A DNA stretch of 64,000 bases, taken from contig MLAK01000669.1 of assembly GCA_001839685.1 (NCBI GenBank), positions 1 to 64,000 of the forward strand, written 5' to 3'. Source of the DNA: Tritrichomonas foetus. Lineage: Eukaryota; Parabasalia; Tritrichomonadida; Tritrichomonadidae. The notes beneath the pieces were generated by a model. It was not told where the DNA came from, did not search any database, and saw only the letters and a list, made by a program, of their open reading frames with translations. This document shows, piece by piece, positions 28,963 to 40,600 of the stretch (within the stretch, counting starts at the first letter, position 1; each line of letters opens with the position of its first letter). A program made the position numbers and the translations under genes.

Positions 28963-31900
28963 ATGAAAATTATTTCTGAAACATTTCACGAAAAATTTAA
29001 AATGAAACGATTTATTGCTTTTGCTCGCCCCAAAGATCCATCTGATATCAAATTGGCAAACGATTTTATTGGCATGACAACCGCGCAAATTTCACAACAA
29101 TTCTCACTCGAAAATGAGTTTTTATCGATTATCACTCCGTTCGTCAGAGAATCACTTCCTGACGACATCAAACCTCTTGAAGTCTATAAAGATGTAATGT
29201 TATCCGAGAAACCTTCCCGCTTTTTACGGCCAAATTATTATATCGGTATTCGCCCAATTTCCGAAAAAGAACTCTTCACAATTTATGTGGGACTTGATAT
29301 AAATGAAGATGTGGAGCCCGAAAAACAACAAACTATTCCACCGTTTGAAGTTTCTTTTAGAATTGACGAAATTACCAGTTTTTCTGATTTGAAGCAAATC
29401 ATTCTCAAAAGTTGTCCATTTGGTATTAAAATCGATTGCACGCCTGTTTATGTTTTCAATAAGCAAATTATTTCAAGTGTTGAGCACGAAGCAGAAAGTT
29501 CTGAAAAAGTCGAAAATTCAGAAGAAAACGATCAAGAATCTTGTGAAATTGTAAATGATGATATTGCTATCGATGAATTGCTATCTAGAGTTCGAAATTC
29601 TCGTATTGTGATGAAATGTAAACTTGATGAAAAATCAAATGCAAAAATTAGACATCGTGTAAATATTGTGAAAGAAATTCAATCAACAGAAGTAACCTAT
29701 ATCAATGGATTAATTGAATTGCTTTCATATTGGCGTGAAGGCTTTAAAATGCAAAAAATGCTGACACCTGAAGAAGATAATAATGTATTTCATGATATTC
29801 CAGCAATTATTAACTGCCATTCAAACTTTTTGCAATCACTTGAATCAAGAGGAACTACATATTCTGCCATTTTATCTGATGTATTTTTAGATTTTTCACA
29901 ATTCTTTAAAGTTTCATTGTTATACATCAGTACATATTCTAATATTATTCAATTCTTTTTGAAGAAAAACAAAGAAAAGGACTTTGAAATGAAATACAAA
30001 CAATTAGCAACAGGCCATGTCGAATTGAATTCATATTTGATCACTCCTGTTCAAAGAATGCCTCGATATATTTTATTTTTAAGAGAATTAATCAAAAATA
30101 CCCCAAATTCACATCCTGATGCTGCAATGCTTGTTGCTGCTTCAAATTCACTTGAAACAATCACTAGGCAAATTGAGGAAGCTTCAACAACCGCTGAAAA
30201 TAATGCAAAAATTGCAACAATTCAGGATTATCTGGGAATGGAAAAATTTAAATTATTTTCACCGTCGAGAATCGCAGTCGATTCATTGAAAGTGAATTAC
30301 ATCAAACCTAAAGTTGGAAAAGGTGTGTTATTTTTATTCAATGATCTTGTTCTAGCTACTCTGGATAATAAACTTTCAAATGGTTGTAAAATCATCGTGA
30401 ATAAAAAGCCAAAACATTTTCGGTATTCCCTTCCTTCTTCCTCGCAAATTGCATTTGCTAAGGATAAAAAGAAAGAAAAGAAGCCAACTGTTTTATTTAT
30501 TGCTGAAATCGAAAATGCTGAGAAACAATCTAAATTCATTCATAAATTAAACTCTTTGCAAACGAAATACTATTCTAAAAAAGCCGAAAAGAAAAGAAGG
30601 ATGTTCAAATTTGAATCTTTGCCTTTAACAACAACTGATGATTTTCCACCATTACTTTCATCACATGATGGTGTTTATAGCAACAATATGCTATACGTGT
30701 TTGGTGGATCACCACTGAATTCAAACTTGTCTATTTTCAATTTAAAATCAGGAGCAGTCACAACAATGCCAACAACAATTCCTGAAAGAAAGAATCACTC
30801 TGTCTGCATCAGAGGAAGATCTCTTATTATTTTCGGTGGTGAAGGTGATGCTGAAAATTATAGTGATTTGTGGTCAATTTCTCTTGATAACTATCGTTGG
30901 GAAAAATTAAAGGCGACGAATCTTCCTGAACCTAGATATGGTGCACAAGCGACAATTTATAAAAACAATTTAATCGTGTTTGGTGGAATGAACAGAAAGA
31001 AGAAGAGGTTCAATGATATTTGTGTATATGATTTCGATACTGGGATTTGGACAATAAATAAAGCAACGCCAGGTACAACGCCTTGTCCAAGAGCTTTTCA
31101 TGCATCTGCAAGAATAAACAACAATTGGTATATATTTGGAGGTTCACAAGGAAAATCTACAATTCTTTCTGATTTGCATGTTTTGAATCTGGATACTTTA
31201 ACATGGGGTCCAATAACAATGAATGGTGAAGAATTCTTTATGAGAACAGAACATAGAATGGTAGCAATTGATCCATTTTTGATTCTTGTGGGAAGTTCAC
31301 AAAGTATGAAAGAAGTTCCTATTTCTGTAATTGATACTTCAGTAAATCATCATCGAATTTGTAGGTCTGGATACAATGATCCACCATTTTTATCAAACTT
31401 TGTTATGGTTACAGATGGTGAAAATATTTATATTCATGGTGGTTATGGGAGATCACCAAAAGATATCTATTTTGGACTTTATAAAGTCCAACTTCCTGAG
31501 TTTATTTCTCACAGAATAATCGAAAATAGCCCTGTGGATAAAACAACGGATAGAGAACGCAGGAATCTTTCTAAAGCCGCTGCAACGACTTCTCATGCCA
31601 ATATTAATTCTGTAGCTTTAGCACGTGCTCGAAATAATACGATGTCACATAAGAATTACTTTACTGTTGCTCCCCAAGTGATTATTAATCAAACAGGTGA
31701 AGAACATGATGACAATGCATTTGATGCTGAAGTACTGAAAGAAATAGCACAGTTGCCTGAGCCAGCACCGCAGGCCCCTCTTCCGCCTTTACCAAATAAT
31801 GCTCGAAAAAAGACAGAAAATACAATTAAAGAAAAACCTGAAATTGAAAAAAGAAATCTTAACCCATCACTCTTTGTCGCTCGAAAAAGAGCAGTAACAA

Positions 31901-33060
31901 GATCAAATGTGACTTTCTCGCATTCTAGAAAACAGGGAAGTTATCAAATTGATGATGATGACACAACAACAGATACCGAAGATATGCTTGGTGCTGCCAA
32001 AGAGTTTTTGGCAAATAATTCACGCTCTGACCATCCTGAAAGCAAAGGCGAAAAGAAGCAAGAGATTAAATCAGAAGAAGGACCACAAAATTTTGAAGAC
32101 CAAACAGTTGAATTCAAACAAGAAGAACAACAAGAAAAAGAAATGGCACCAACAGGATTCGAGAAACAAGAAAATGCAAGGAATGATCAAGAAGTGATCA
32201 TTGAAATAATCATTGAAGAAGAGGAGGAGGAAGAAGAAGAAGAAATATTTGAAACAGGATTAATACCAGAAGAAATTAAACAAGAAGAACCTCAACAAGA
32301 AGAACATCAACAAGAAGAACATCAACAAGAAGAACATCAACAAGAAGAACCTCAACAAGAAGAACATCAACAAGTAGTACCCCAACAAGAAGTACCCCAA
32401 CAAGAAGAACATCAACAAGAAGAACCTCAAAAAGAAGTACCCCAACAAGAAGAACCCCAACAAGAAGAACATCAACAAGAAGAACCTAAACAAGAAGAAC
32501 TTAAGCAAGAAGAACCTAAACCAATTTCTTCTCATCTGCAAACTCCAGTTAAACAACCGCCTGATCAAATTCCAAAATCACTTGCTACATCAATGCCAAG
32601 TCATTCAAAAACATTAGGTGAATATGATGAAGAAACTCTTTGCAGACAAATTGGTGTTGATCTCTCATTTTTGCTCGGTTTCCAAAAAACAATTCTCACA
32701 AGAAAATTGAAAAAACTTTGGGAAATTCAAACCGAAAATGAGAAGATCCAAGAGAAAATAGATGAATTTATTGAATCAGCGCAAAACACAGCTAATGATG
32801 AAAATGAACAAGAAATTACTATATTTGCAAAGTTTAAAGATGAAAGGAATGGAAATATTTTTGTTGAAAAAATATCATCAGTCAATTCATCATTAGAAAA
32901 TATCATTAATATTGGATCTAATCGTGCTGGTAGAGAAATTACGAAATTAAATGTTTTTGTACATGGAAGCAAGATTGAAGCATCACAATCAACAATTAAC
33001 GAAGCTGTGAATGATGTGAAACATGATAATTCAACCCATTGCTTTTTTTATTTTGAATAA
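28963..33060 (+). CDS. RhoGEF (DH-PH) protein with Kelch propeller and QQEE[HP] repeat tail
   Basis: 1365 residues. A DH domain spans about 220-410, beginning RVNIVKEIQSTEVTYINGL and containing the conserved TPVQRMPRYILFLREL helix near 361. A PH domain follows (about 425-530, KGVLFLFNDLVLATL). A Kelch-type propeller covers about 550-850 with repeated F-GG motifs and W/Y at the expected spacing. A disordered region with a 16-copy QQEE[HP]-type pentapeptide array (1106-1185) precedes a compact C-terminal domain (about 1220-1365) that I do not recognise. DH-PH modules activate Rho/Rac GTPases, so it likely links membrane or partner cues to actin remodelling. Met14 (29002) is an alternative start, but the Inr-like motif favours 28963. 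DH-PH-Kelch fusions are known in other amoeboid protists. Confidence 0.85.
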   Translation: MKIISETFHEKFKMKRFIAFARPKDPSDIKLANDFIGMTTAQISQQFSLENEFLSIITPFVRESLPDDIKPLEVYKDVMLSEKPSRFLRPNYYIGIRPISEKELFTIYVGLDINEDVEPEKQQTIPPFEVSFRIDEITSFSDLKQIILKSCPFGIKIDCTPVYVFNKQIISSVEHEAESSEKVENSEENDQESCEIVNDDIAIDELLSRVRNSRIVMKCKLDEKSNAKIRHRVNIVKEIQSTEVTYINGLIELLSYWREGFKMQKMLTPEEDNNVFHDIPAIINCHSNFLQSLESRGTTYSAILSDVFLDFSQFFKVSLLYISTYSNIIQFFLKKNKEKDFEMKYKQLATGHVELNSYLITPVQRMPRYILFLRELIKNTPNSHPDAAMLVAASNSLETITRQIEEASTTAENNAKIATIQDYLGMEKFKLFSPSRIAVDSLKVNYIKPKVGKGVLFLFNDLVLATLDNKLSNGCKIIVNKKPKHFRYSLPSSSQIAFAKDKKKEKKPTVLFIAEIENAEKQSKFIHKLNSLQTKYYSKKAEKKRRMFKFESLPLTTTDDFPPLLSSHDGVYSNNMLYVFGGSPLNSNLSIFNLKSGAVTTMPTTIPERKNHSVCIRGRSLIIFGGEGDAENYSDLWSISLDNYRWEKLKATNLPEPRYGAQATIYKNNLIVFGGMNRKKKRFNDICVYDFDTGIWTINKATPGTTPCPRAFHASARINNNWYIFGGSQGKSTILSDLHVLNLDTLTWGPITMNGEEFFMRTEHRMVAIDPFLILVGSSQSMKEVPISVIDTSVNHHRICRSGYNDPPFLSNFVMVTDGENIYIHGGYGRSPKDIYFGLYKVQLPEFISHRIIENSPVDKTTDRERRNLSKAAATTSHANINSVALARARNNTMSHKNYFTVAPQVIINQTGEEHDDNAFDAEVLKEIAQLPEPAPQAPLPPLPNNARKKTENTIKEKPEIEKRNLNPSLFVARKRAVTRSNVTFSHSRKQGSYQIDDDDTTTDTEDMLGAAKEFLANNSRSDHPESKGEKKQEIKSEEGPQNFEDQTVEFKQEEQQEKEMAPTGFEKQENARNDQEVIIEIIIEEEEEEEEEEIFETGLIPEEIKQEEPQQEEHQQEEHQQEEHQQEEPQQEEHQQVVPQQEVPQQEEHQQEEPQKEVPQQEEPQQEEHQQEEPKQEELKQEEPKPISSHLQTPVKQPPDQIPKSLATSMPSHSKTLGEYDEETLCRQIGVDLSFLLGFQKTILTRKLKKLWEIQTENEKIQEKIDEFIESAQNTANDENEQEITIFAKFKDERNGNIFVEKISSVNSSLENIINIGSNRAGREITKLNVFVHGSKIEASQSTINEAVNDVKHDNSTHCFFYFE
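32278..32517 (+). repeat. 15 bp coding repeat, 16 pentapeptides
   Basis: Sixteen consecutive 15 bp units encode [QK][QK][EV][EV][HPL]-type pentapeptides, mostly QQEEH or QQEEP. Units differ by single bases. Probably a disordered charged spacer that varies in copy number between strains. Confidence 0.9.
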
Positions 33061-34881
33061 ATTTATTTTTTATTTCTAATTCTTGTATTTTTCATTCGGA
33101 TATTTAATCAGTGAAACCAATTGATTCACAATTACATGGAAATATTTTTATTTCATCAACAATTTGTGAAACAGATGAAAACTCGCATTCTTTAAAAAGT
33201 CAGAATAATTTGATTAGTGTGGTTTGAATTTTTTCGAGTAATCAAAATTAATGTGCAGTGAAATTTTTAAAATGGCAAATTCTTCCAAACGCTAGATGAT
33301 TAATATGTTTCATTTAATTCAATAATGTTTATGTCTTTTCCCTCTTTACTATAATTGTTCTTAAATATGATGAGCACGAAAATCTATCTGAGAGATTAGA
33401 ATTTCTCTCAGCCTCTGTCACATGATGAAAAAAACTATAGAGTATGGTCAATTGCTAATGGAGTTGAAAAGAAATTCATGGATCATGTTCGATTACTGAA
33501 TTTCTTAGCACCATTGAAACTTATATTTTTAGCTTTTAGCCATCCTTTTGTTGATAATGACTAAAATACTGGATTCAGATGAAAATTGAAAATTTCCTTC
33601 AATGTTGATTGATACTATTCATGGATATCAAAAACAGGAGTATTCAGATGATTTCTTCAGTGAAATTGTAAATTTATTATATGTTTGGGCGCAATATTCT
33701 TTGATTTTCCACTGTCATTCTTTTCAGCCATTAGCTATATGACACTATTAATTTGAAGACCAAACATAAATGATTAAATGTGATCTTTGGAATTTTTTTA
33801 TGTAGTAAAAATAAGATGATTCTCAAAAGGAACAATTGCCACGAATCTTTCATTTTTGTAACTGTATACATATATACAAAATAATTTAGGTAGATTTTAA
33901 TATGGGATCCTTGGATACGTTTCTAATTCTTTGCATTCATCCTTCGTTTTATATGATATATTTTTCCTTCTTTGGCATTGGCATGGAATATATCGATACC
34001 CAACAAAATCCATTTAGCTACATCAGAGAACCACCAGCAAGGATAAATTTTCCATTATATAGATTTTCTTTGTTTAGTATTCGTGGAATACAAGATCAAT
34101 ATCATATCATATCATATGATAAATATCATCCATAATTACATTCGAAATCTGAATCTGTGACTTGATGGGAGGCATTGAATAGTGTGTTATCATTAGATAG
34201 CAAATTATTAGCAGCGATGTTTCAAGTTACATAGACAGTCTTTAGTGTAATAATAAATTTTCTGCTTTTCGGGAATTGGTATTTTTCTTGAATAAGTGAA
34301 TAGTAATGACAAAAACAACTAGAATTCGTTTCACCATATCTTTAGGTTACAAATACATGGTGAAAATGAAAGATCGAAATGATCCATTATGTCGAATATT
34401 TCTAGATTTGAGATAATTATTACTATTAGTTGATATTGAACATATATTCACTATTAACAAATGAAAATGGAAATACAAAGATCATTAGTAAAGTCTGTGT
34501 TAGATTACATATTAAATTAATGAAATCAATATTCCTTTTTATTTCAAATTAGACGCGAAGAATATTAGAAAAATGTTTATAAGATAGTTGTTAATATTTT
34601 CATCCATTTCGATTTTGTAATTCTATGATTGAGCAAATGTTCATACCATTTGAGATTAAAAGTGATAGAACTATCAATGATTGATACTGGCAAGAAAAAC
34701 ATGAAATAGCGCTATTGAAATTCCTTTATTATTGGTTGGTAGGAATTTTATTCATCCATTTTAGTGATCAATTCTATTCATTGTAGATATCTTCAAGATT
34801 GTTGTATTACTTTGAGGACTTTCTAAATGTGAATGTAAATTTCATGCTTAGTTTTTGATTGTAATGAAATGGTATAAAAAT
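33061..34881. other. Gene-poor region
   Basis: 1.8 kb with no convincing gene. A 77-codon ATG frame at 33902-34135 is protein-like in places but matches nothing I know. A short ATATC/CATATC microsatellite lies near 34097-34120. Parts could be decayed coding sequence. Confidence 0.5.
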
Positions 34882-35652
34882 TTCTAAATGTGATTAAAAG
34901 CTCTTAATGTGATAAAATCTCTAAATGTGATAAAAGCTCTNNNNNNNNNNNNNNNNNNNNNNNNNNNNNNNNNNNNNNNNNNNNNNNNNNNNNNNNNNNN
35001 NNNNNNNNNNNNNNNNNNNNNNNNNNNNNNNNNNNNNNNNNNNNNNNNNNNNNNNNNNNNNNNNNNNNNNNNNNNNNNNNNNNNNNNNNNNNNNNNNNNN
35101 NNNNNNNNNNNNNNNNNNNNNNNNNNNNNNNNNNNNNNNNNNNNNNNNNNNNNNNNNNNNNNNNNNNNNNNNNNNNNNNNNNNNNNNNNNNNNNNNNNNN
35201 NNNNNNNNNNNNNNNNNNNNNNNNNNNNNNNNNNNNNNNNNNNNNNNNNNNNNNNNNNNNNNNNNNNNNNNNNNNNNNNNNNNNNNNNNNNNNNNNNNNN
35301 NNNNNNNNNNNNNNNNNNNNNNNNNNNNNNNNNNNNNNNNNNNNNNNNNNNNNNNNNNNNNNNNNNNNNNNNNNNNNNNNNNNNNNNNNNNNNNNNNNNN
35401 NNNNNNNNNNNNNNNNNNNNNNNNNNNNNNNNNNNNNNNNNNNNNNNNNNNNNNNNNNNNNNNNNNNNNNNNNNNNNNNNNNNNNNNNNNNNNNNNNNNN
35501 NNNNNNNNNNNNNNNNNNNNNNNNNNNNNNNNNNNNNNNNNNNNNNNNNNNNNNNNNNNNNNNNNNNNNNNNNNNNNNNNNNNNNNNNNNNNNNNNNNNA
35601 ATGTGATAAAAAGCTCTTAATGTGATAAAAAGCTCTTAATGTGATAAAAAGC
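34882..35652. repeat. 19 bp minisatellite with an unsequenced gap (34941-35599)
   Basis: Both sides of a 659 nt N run consist of tandem copies of aatgtgataaaaagctctt (units of about 17-20 bp on the left, regular 19 bp on the right). The gap is therefore the collapsed middle of one longer array whose true length is unknown. The 238-codon frame across the N run is meaningless. Confidence 0.85.
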
Positions 35653-35847
35653 CGTAAACATAGACAATTGATTGAAACCTGTTAGATTCTAATTCATGTG
35701 GAGTAGTTTTAAACGTGGATGAATGATATATTGTTCCTTTCAAGTTTCAGATAAAATCGCAAAAAATAAAAAATTTATCATGAAATTTCAATTTTTAAAT
35801 ACTCTTTTTTTTATTTTTTTATTTTTTGAATAATTAAACCTGCCTCT

Positions 35848-37035
35848 TTACTCGACGAGTGGGATGACTTTTGACTTTGGACAGTGGACAGAAACATATG
35901 GTGGATGGACGAAGCAAATGTTGCAGCTGTCGCAGTCTGAAGCGTCAGCCTTTCCACCAAGGAATTTATCAACAAGGAATGGGTCCTTCAAAAGTGGGCG
36001 ACCGAGTGAGATGAAATCGGTTTTTCCATCGGCGACAATTTTCTCCATCGTATCAAAATTTCGATTTCCACCGACGGCTGACAAAATTGCCTCTGGATTT
36101 AATTTCTTGATGTATTCAGCGTGTTCGACATTGTAACCTTCAGTAAATGGAGTATCGTCTGCATTTTGAGCGATTGCCTGATAAAGCGGTTTGTTGGGAT
36201 CATCAGATTGATCATTGTCTGATTTCTTTCCTCTCACGGTGTTCCAGGCTGAGACTAAGCCTGAAGAAATCTCGAAAAGATCAACTCCAGCTTTCTTCAG
36301 AATTCCGACGGTTTGACCGGCCATTTCTGGAGTCAATCCACCTTTGATGTTGTCAGAACCGTTTATTTTCGCGGTAATTACAAATGGCTGTTTTAATGGT
36401 GTATTGTCAATATTCTTCCTTATTGTTTGAACGATTTCAGTTACGATTCTTGCACGGTTGATAATCGATCCACCATACTTATCTTTTCGCTTGTTTAAGT
36501 ATGGTGAAAGGAACTGAGAAAGAAGGAATCCATGACCGCATTGAATTTGAATTCCATCAGCTCCAGCGTTAATGAGTAAGTTTGCTGCTTTCACGTATTG
36601 TCTCTTGATTTCTTCGATTTCTGGGATGGACATTTCTTGGGTTCCTGGAATTACGGCAGATGGTCCCCTTGGGGTCACTTTGGTCGTTTCCGGGGAGGAG
36701 ACGATTCCACCGTGGGCCACCTGGAATACAATCTTTGAGCCGAGCGAGTGGACTTCGTTGATAACGTCAACCCATGCGTCAGCATGGCACGATGACGCCA
36801 TTCCGTCCTGGTAGAGGCGAGTTCGACCGGTTTTCGAGGTGAACATGTAGCCGGGGATGATGAGACCGACACGGCCACGCGCAAGTCTGACGATGTGGTT
36901 CTTTTCGGAATCTGATGGGAAGCCATATTGATCGGCATCTCGGTAGGAAATGGCGGAGGCTATGAAGCGGTTAGCAACTGTTAAGTTTCCGATTGTACCT
37001 TGTGAAAAAAGAATGCTTTTCTCTCTGATGCTCAT
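35848..37035 (-). CDS. Old yellow enzyme-type NADH:flavin oxidoreductase
   Basis: 395 residues from the ATG at 37035; a longer frame would start at TTG, and an Inr-like motif lies 22 nt upstream of the ATG. It is a TIM-barrel FMN enzyme of the OYE / 2,4-dienoyl-CoA reductase N-domain type. Visible motifs are QVAHGG, TPRGPSA, GADGIQIQCGHGFLLSQFLSP (first 20 residues of interest end at FLS), YGGSI-NRAR and FISLGRPLLKDP. The C-terminal CDSCNIC followed by a Cys ten residues later resembles the 4Fe-4S ligand loop of dienoyl-CoA reductases, but the FAD/NAD domain that normally follows is absent. The residue usually Tyr in HGY is Phe. The reaction is likely reduction of an activated alkene or quinone-type substrate with NAD(P)H. 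GC content reaches 38 of 60 bases at 36661-36720, far above its surroundings. Bacterial origin is plausible. Confidence 0.85.
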   Translation of the reverse strand: MSIREKSILFSQGTIGNLTVANRFIASAISYRDADQYGFPSDSEKNHIVRLARGRVGLIIPGYMFTSKTGRTRLYQDGMASSCHADAWVDVINEVHSLGSKIVFQVAHGGIVSSPETTKVTPRGPSAVIPGTQEMSIPEIEEIKRQYVKAANLLINAGADGIQIQCGHGFLLSQFLSPYLNKRKDKYGGSIINRARIVTEIVQTIRKNIDNTPLKQPFVITAKINGSDNIKGGLTPEMAGQTVGILKKAGVDLFEISSGLVSAWNTVRGKKSDNDQSDDPNKPLYQAIAQNADDTPFTEGYNVEHAEYIKKLNPEAILSAVGGNRNFDTMEKIVADGKTDFISLGRPLLKDPFLVDKFLGGKADASDCDSCNICFVHPPYVSVHCPKSKVIPLVE

Positions 37036-37056
37036 GAAAGAATTCTTTTTTATCAA

Positions 37057-37061
37057 AATGA
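37057..37061 (-). promoter_or_regulatory. Putative Inr of the oxidoreductase gene
   Basis: TCATT on the minus strand, A(+1) about 24 nt before the ATG at 37035. It lies just upstream of the TTG-initiated extension. Confidence 0.45.
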
Positions 37062-37627
37062 TGAAAATCCTAAAATTGAATTGATAAATGTCTTCTTATG
37101 ATCAGTTTTTGAGAGTATTTGACCATTTATACATTAAATATTCTTGATGGTGAAAACGATCATCACAATTTATCATTGAAAAAAATTGTGAAGCTGTTTT
37201 ATTATGAGTTATTTTCAATTATGATGTTAATTGATAACTAAATTTCTGAATAATAAAGTGAAATTGAATAACGAAAATCTTGTGTATTGAATTTTTGATA
37301 TTAAATTCCTCAATCAAATTGATTGAATCAGTTAGTTAGGAGATAACTAAATTATGTGAACTAAATCTCTTTTTAGAAAATTTTTACATTACCCTTTTCT
37401 TAACAACAATAATAATCATTATGAAAATGATTCTTTTCTAAACACTTAAATTAAAACGATTGACATTGTCTTCTGGAATAATTCACCATTAATCTTCCAA
37501 TATTGACATTTTGTCTTAATCTACAATTTTAAATAAAATAATAATGATAATAAAAGATAAAAGTCTCACAAAAATGATAAGAAAAAAAAAGATGATTTCA
37601 TTTCAAAAATAAGGAAATAGTAAAAAT
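37062..37627. other. Intergenic DNA, no gene seen
   Basis: AT-rich spacer. A short inverted repeat ttagtt/aactaa lies at 37332-37350. Nothing else stands out. Confidence 0.55.
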
Positions 37628-40600
37628 TTATTTCACGAGTTGAAGAACTTTTGCTTGTGTTGTTTGTCCTAAATTCTCAAGCTCTCTAATAACTTGATCA
37701 TCAAGACCTGACTCACACATCATCATAAGAGCATATGCAAACATGGTAGATGAACCTAGCATTCTGTCAGCGACATCAGAAACAGTATTTAGTGTTTCTT
37801 CGTCTCGGTAGACACGTGCTATTTTTGCAGCATCACCAAGTCTGTTTAATTGAAGGAGTAAATTTACAGCATCAACCCACAGTCCAGCAGTAAGAAGCAT
37901 ATCAATTCCATCCTCAATAAAACCATTATGAATCAAATTTGTTGCAGAAAATAGAATAGCTTGAACTTGAGATTCATTTTGGTCACAAAACAAAGATGTT
38001 TTGAACATACTTATTTTCCAGTCTTTATCAGTTGGTGGAACATTTACAATAATATTATGTGCAGCATCAAAATCTCTTAAGAAGATGGAAAGTCTGAAAG
38101 CTTGTCTCCAAAGATGTGGTGAATCCATAATTAAATCCCGCAAAAATGTAATTTGTTCAAATGTAAAGTTTGGTGATCGTCTTGCATTAATTAATGAAGC
38201 AACATAAGACATTCCATAATTAATGCATACACTAGTATCAATGATATCTTCAGAAAATAGAGATTGCGCCCATTTGTAAGGCGGCATCATCATTGGACAA
38301 CGTGCAGCAACTGTTGGATAAGCTGGTGTATATTGACCAATACTTTGATGAACTTCAATGCAGTTTGCATTTTTTCTACGAACAAGAAGAGTTGTTGGTG
38401 AAGATAAAACTGCACTTTTCACAGGGAATGGAACAAATGTATGATCACCTTCTTCAGTAATTGTTACAACTGTGTTTTTATTATCAGAAACAAGGAAAGA
38501 TCTTCTTGGACCAAGTCTAAATTCAACAATCGAGCTTTTCATTTGTAAAACATCAGTAACTTGATACGTTCGATTTTCTACCTTTAATAAGAACCCAGTA
38601 GATGTGCCTAAATATAAATTGCTTTTATGGCCTAATACACAAGTAATTGATCCATGATCTTTTCGGAGTTTCAAAGCTTTATTAGCAATTATTTTGAGTT
38701 CAGATAATGATTTACCTTTTTCAAATTTATCTGTGACAGTTAAAACACCATGTGAATTAACAAATAGCAAGCATCCTTGAATAAATGATCCATAAACAGT
38801 CGATTTGAATGTAAATGAATTAACTTGTTTTGGTACTATTCTATTTTGGAATAGAAATGCAACAAAGCCATTGAAAACCACAATAAAGAACATCTTATTT
38901 TCAGAGATAGTCACAGAAGTGATTATCATTCCAGCTTTTTTATCAAATAGCCGTGTCACTCTATGTAATTTGAAATCAATTAAATAAATTGTGTTTTCTT
39001 TTCCTTTTCCAATTGACCAAGCAAGAGCACGTGTTGTTGAAATCCATTCAATATGTTCTAATGGGCGATCTGAAACTTGATAACTCCACATAATTGAACA
39101 ATTGTTTCCGTAGTTATGTTTGGGTAATTCTTTAACTGCTTGGCTTGATGAAATTGCTTTTTCAGAAGTAGAATAAACTGTTTCTTTTGCTTTGTTATCA
39201 TCTTGAGCTTTCGGTTTTGCATTTTCTTTAGCGATTTGTGCAAGAAGAGTGTCTTTCAGGTCATTAGTGGTTGTTGAAGAAACCCTTCTCTTTCGAATAT
39301 GTTCATTTAGACTTGCTTGAACCATTTCAATTGTTAGTCGATTATCAGTTGAACTATATTCAGAAATCATTCCTAAATCAGAGTTTCTTACTCTTCTTCC
39401 TGCTCGATTTCCTGCAGGAGAAGATCTATTCGATCGTCCTGAATTGAGTGGAGAATCATCTCTTTTTTCAATAATACTTTGATCAAGAATATCAGTAACT
39501 GGTGGAAGATTTGGAACAATAGGACTAAGTGATAAAGAAGTACTTGATGCACATGATTTTAGAATACTTCTTCGTGTTCGAATATGTTTCCTTTTCATTG
39601 CATCAACACTCATTCCAGGTTTCTGGTTCATTCCATTATACGTATTAAAGTTTCCTGCATTGTATGGTGATAAGAGTGAAGGCATAGAATCATCATTTCC
39701 TTCATTTTGGACCAATGGTGAAAATGTAGAGAAGCTTGGAACATTTTCTCCAGTAGCTGTTGAAGAAGATTGATATTCTGCTGATGATGGGGTTTGTGCT
39801 AAAGGTGATATATTTGGAACAGTTGTTGTATTAAATGGTGAAGAAACTGAAAATGAACGTTTTTTTCTTGTATCAGAATATTCTTTTAGATTTAATCTGG
39901 CATATTGTTGATTATCTTGATTTTGCTGATCTTGTTGATTGGTTTGCTGATGTTCTTGTATTTCAGTTGAACTTTGGCTAGAAATTGAGCTCTTTTTTTC
40001 TTGACCTTTAAATCTCATCTGCATGACAAAATTCGAATTTGAAGTTTCTGTCACCAAAACTTTCCCATCTTTTGATGCAAAAATTATAGAGTCATTGTTA
40101 AATGAATAAGATATAGGCTTACTGTCCAATAATTTTATTCGATGTGTAACAAACAGTTTAAAGTTATGAACTTCGACAGTTGTAAGCCAGTAACCTGCAG
40201 TTAAAAGAATCACATTATCACCCATCATATCGCAAGCCAAAATTTCACTTTGTCCTAAGATTTTTGATGTTGCCAATGGAATTTCAGAGAGTCTTCGATT
40301 TTGATTGACACTGAATTTCCATAATTCCACAGTATCACTTCTAACAATAATAGTTATATTTCCAGAATCATGTAAAATATGGAATCTCTGAGTATTTGGT
40401 ATATTTAATAATGTTGTCGTATGACATTCAGTGATTGAATACAATAGACAGTTAGATTGAGTCACTAAGATTACAAAATCGTTGGATGTTGGATAATATT
40501 TAATCTCAGATATTCGGTCTGTTTTATTAGTCAAAGTAACAACATCTGGTGATGCAATCGGATTATTTGTATTGATACACCGAATAATAGCAAGTGATCC

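Noticed and set aside
32260..32568. Minus-strand 102-codon frame of Phe/Leu-rich repeats
   Set aside because: Antisense shadow of the QQEE[HP] coding repeat.
33902..34135. 77-codon ATG frame in the gene-poor stretch
   Set aside because: Short, no family match by eye, no Inr-like motif close upstream; could be a chance ORF.
34909..35625. 238-codon open frame across the first N run
   Set aside because: Almost all of it is unsequenced placeholder and the flanks are minisatellite.
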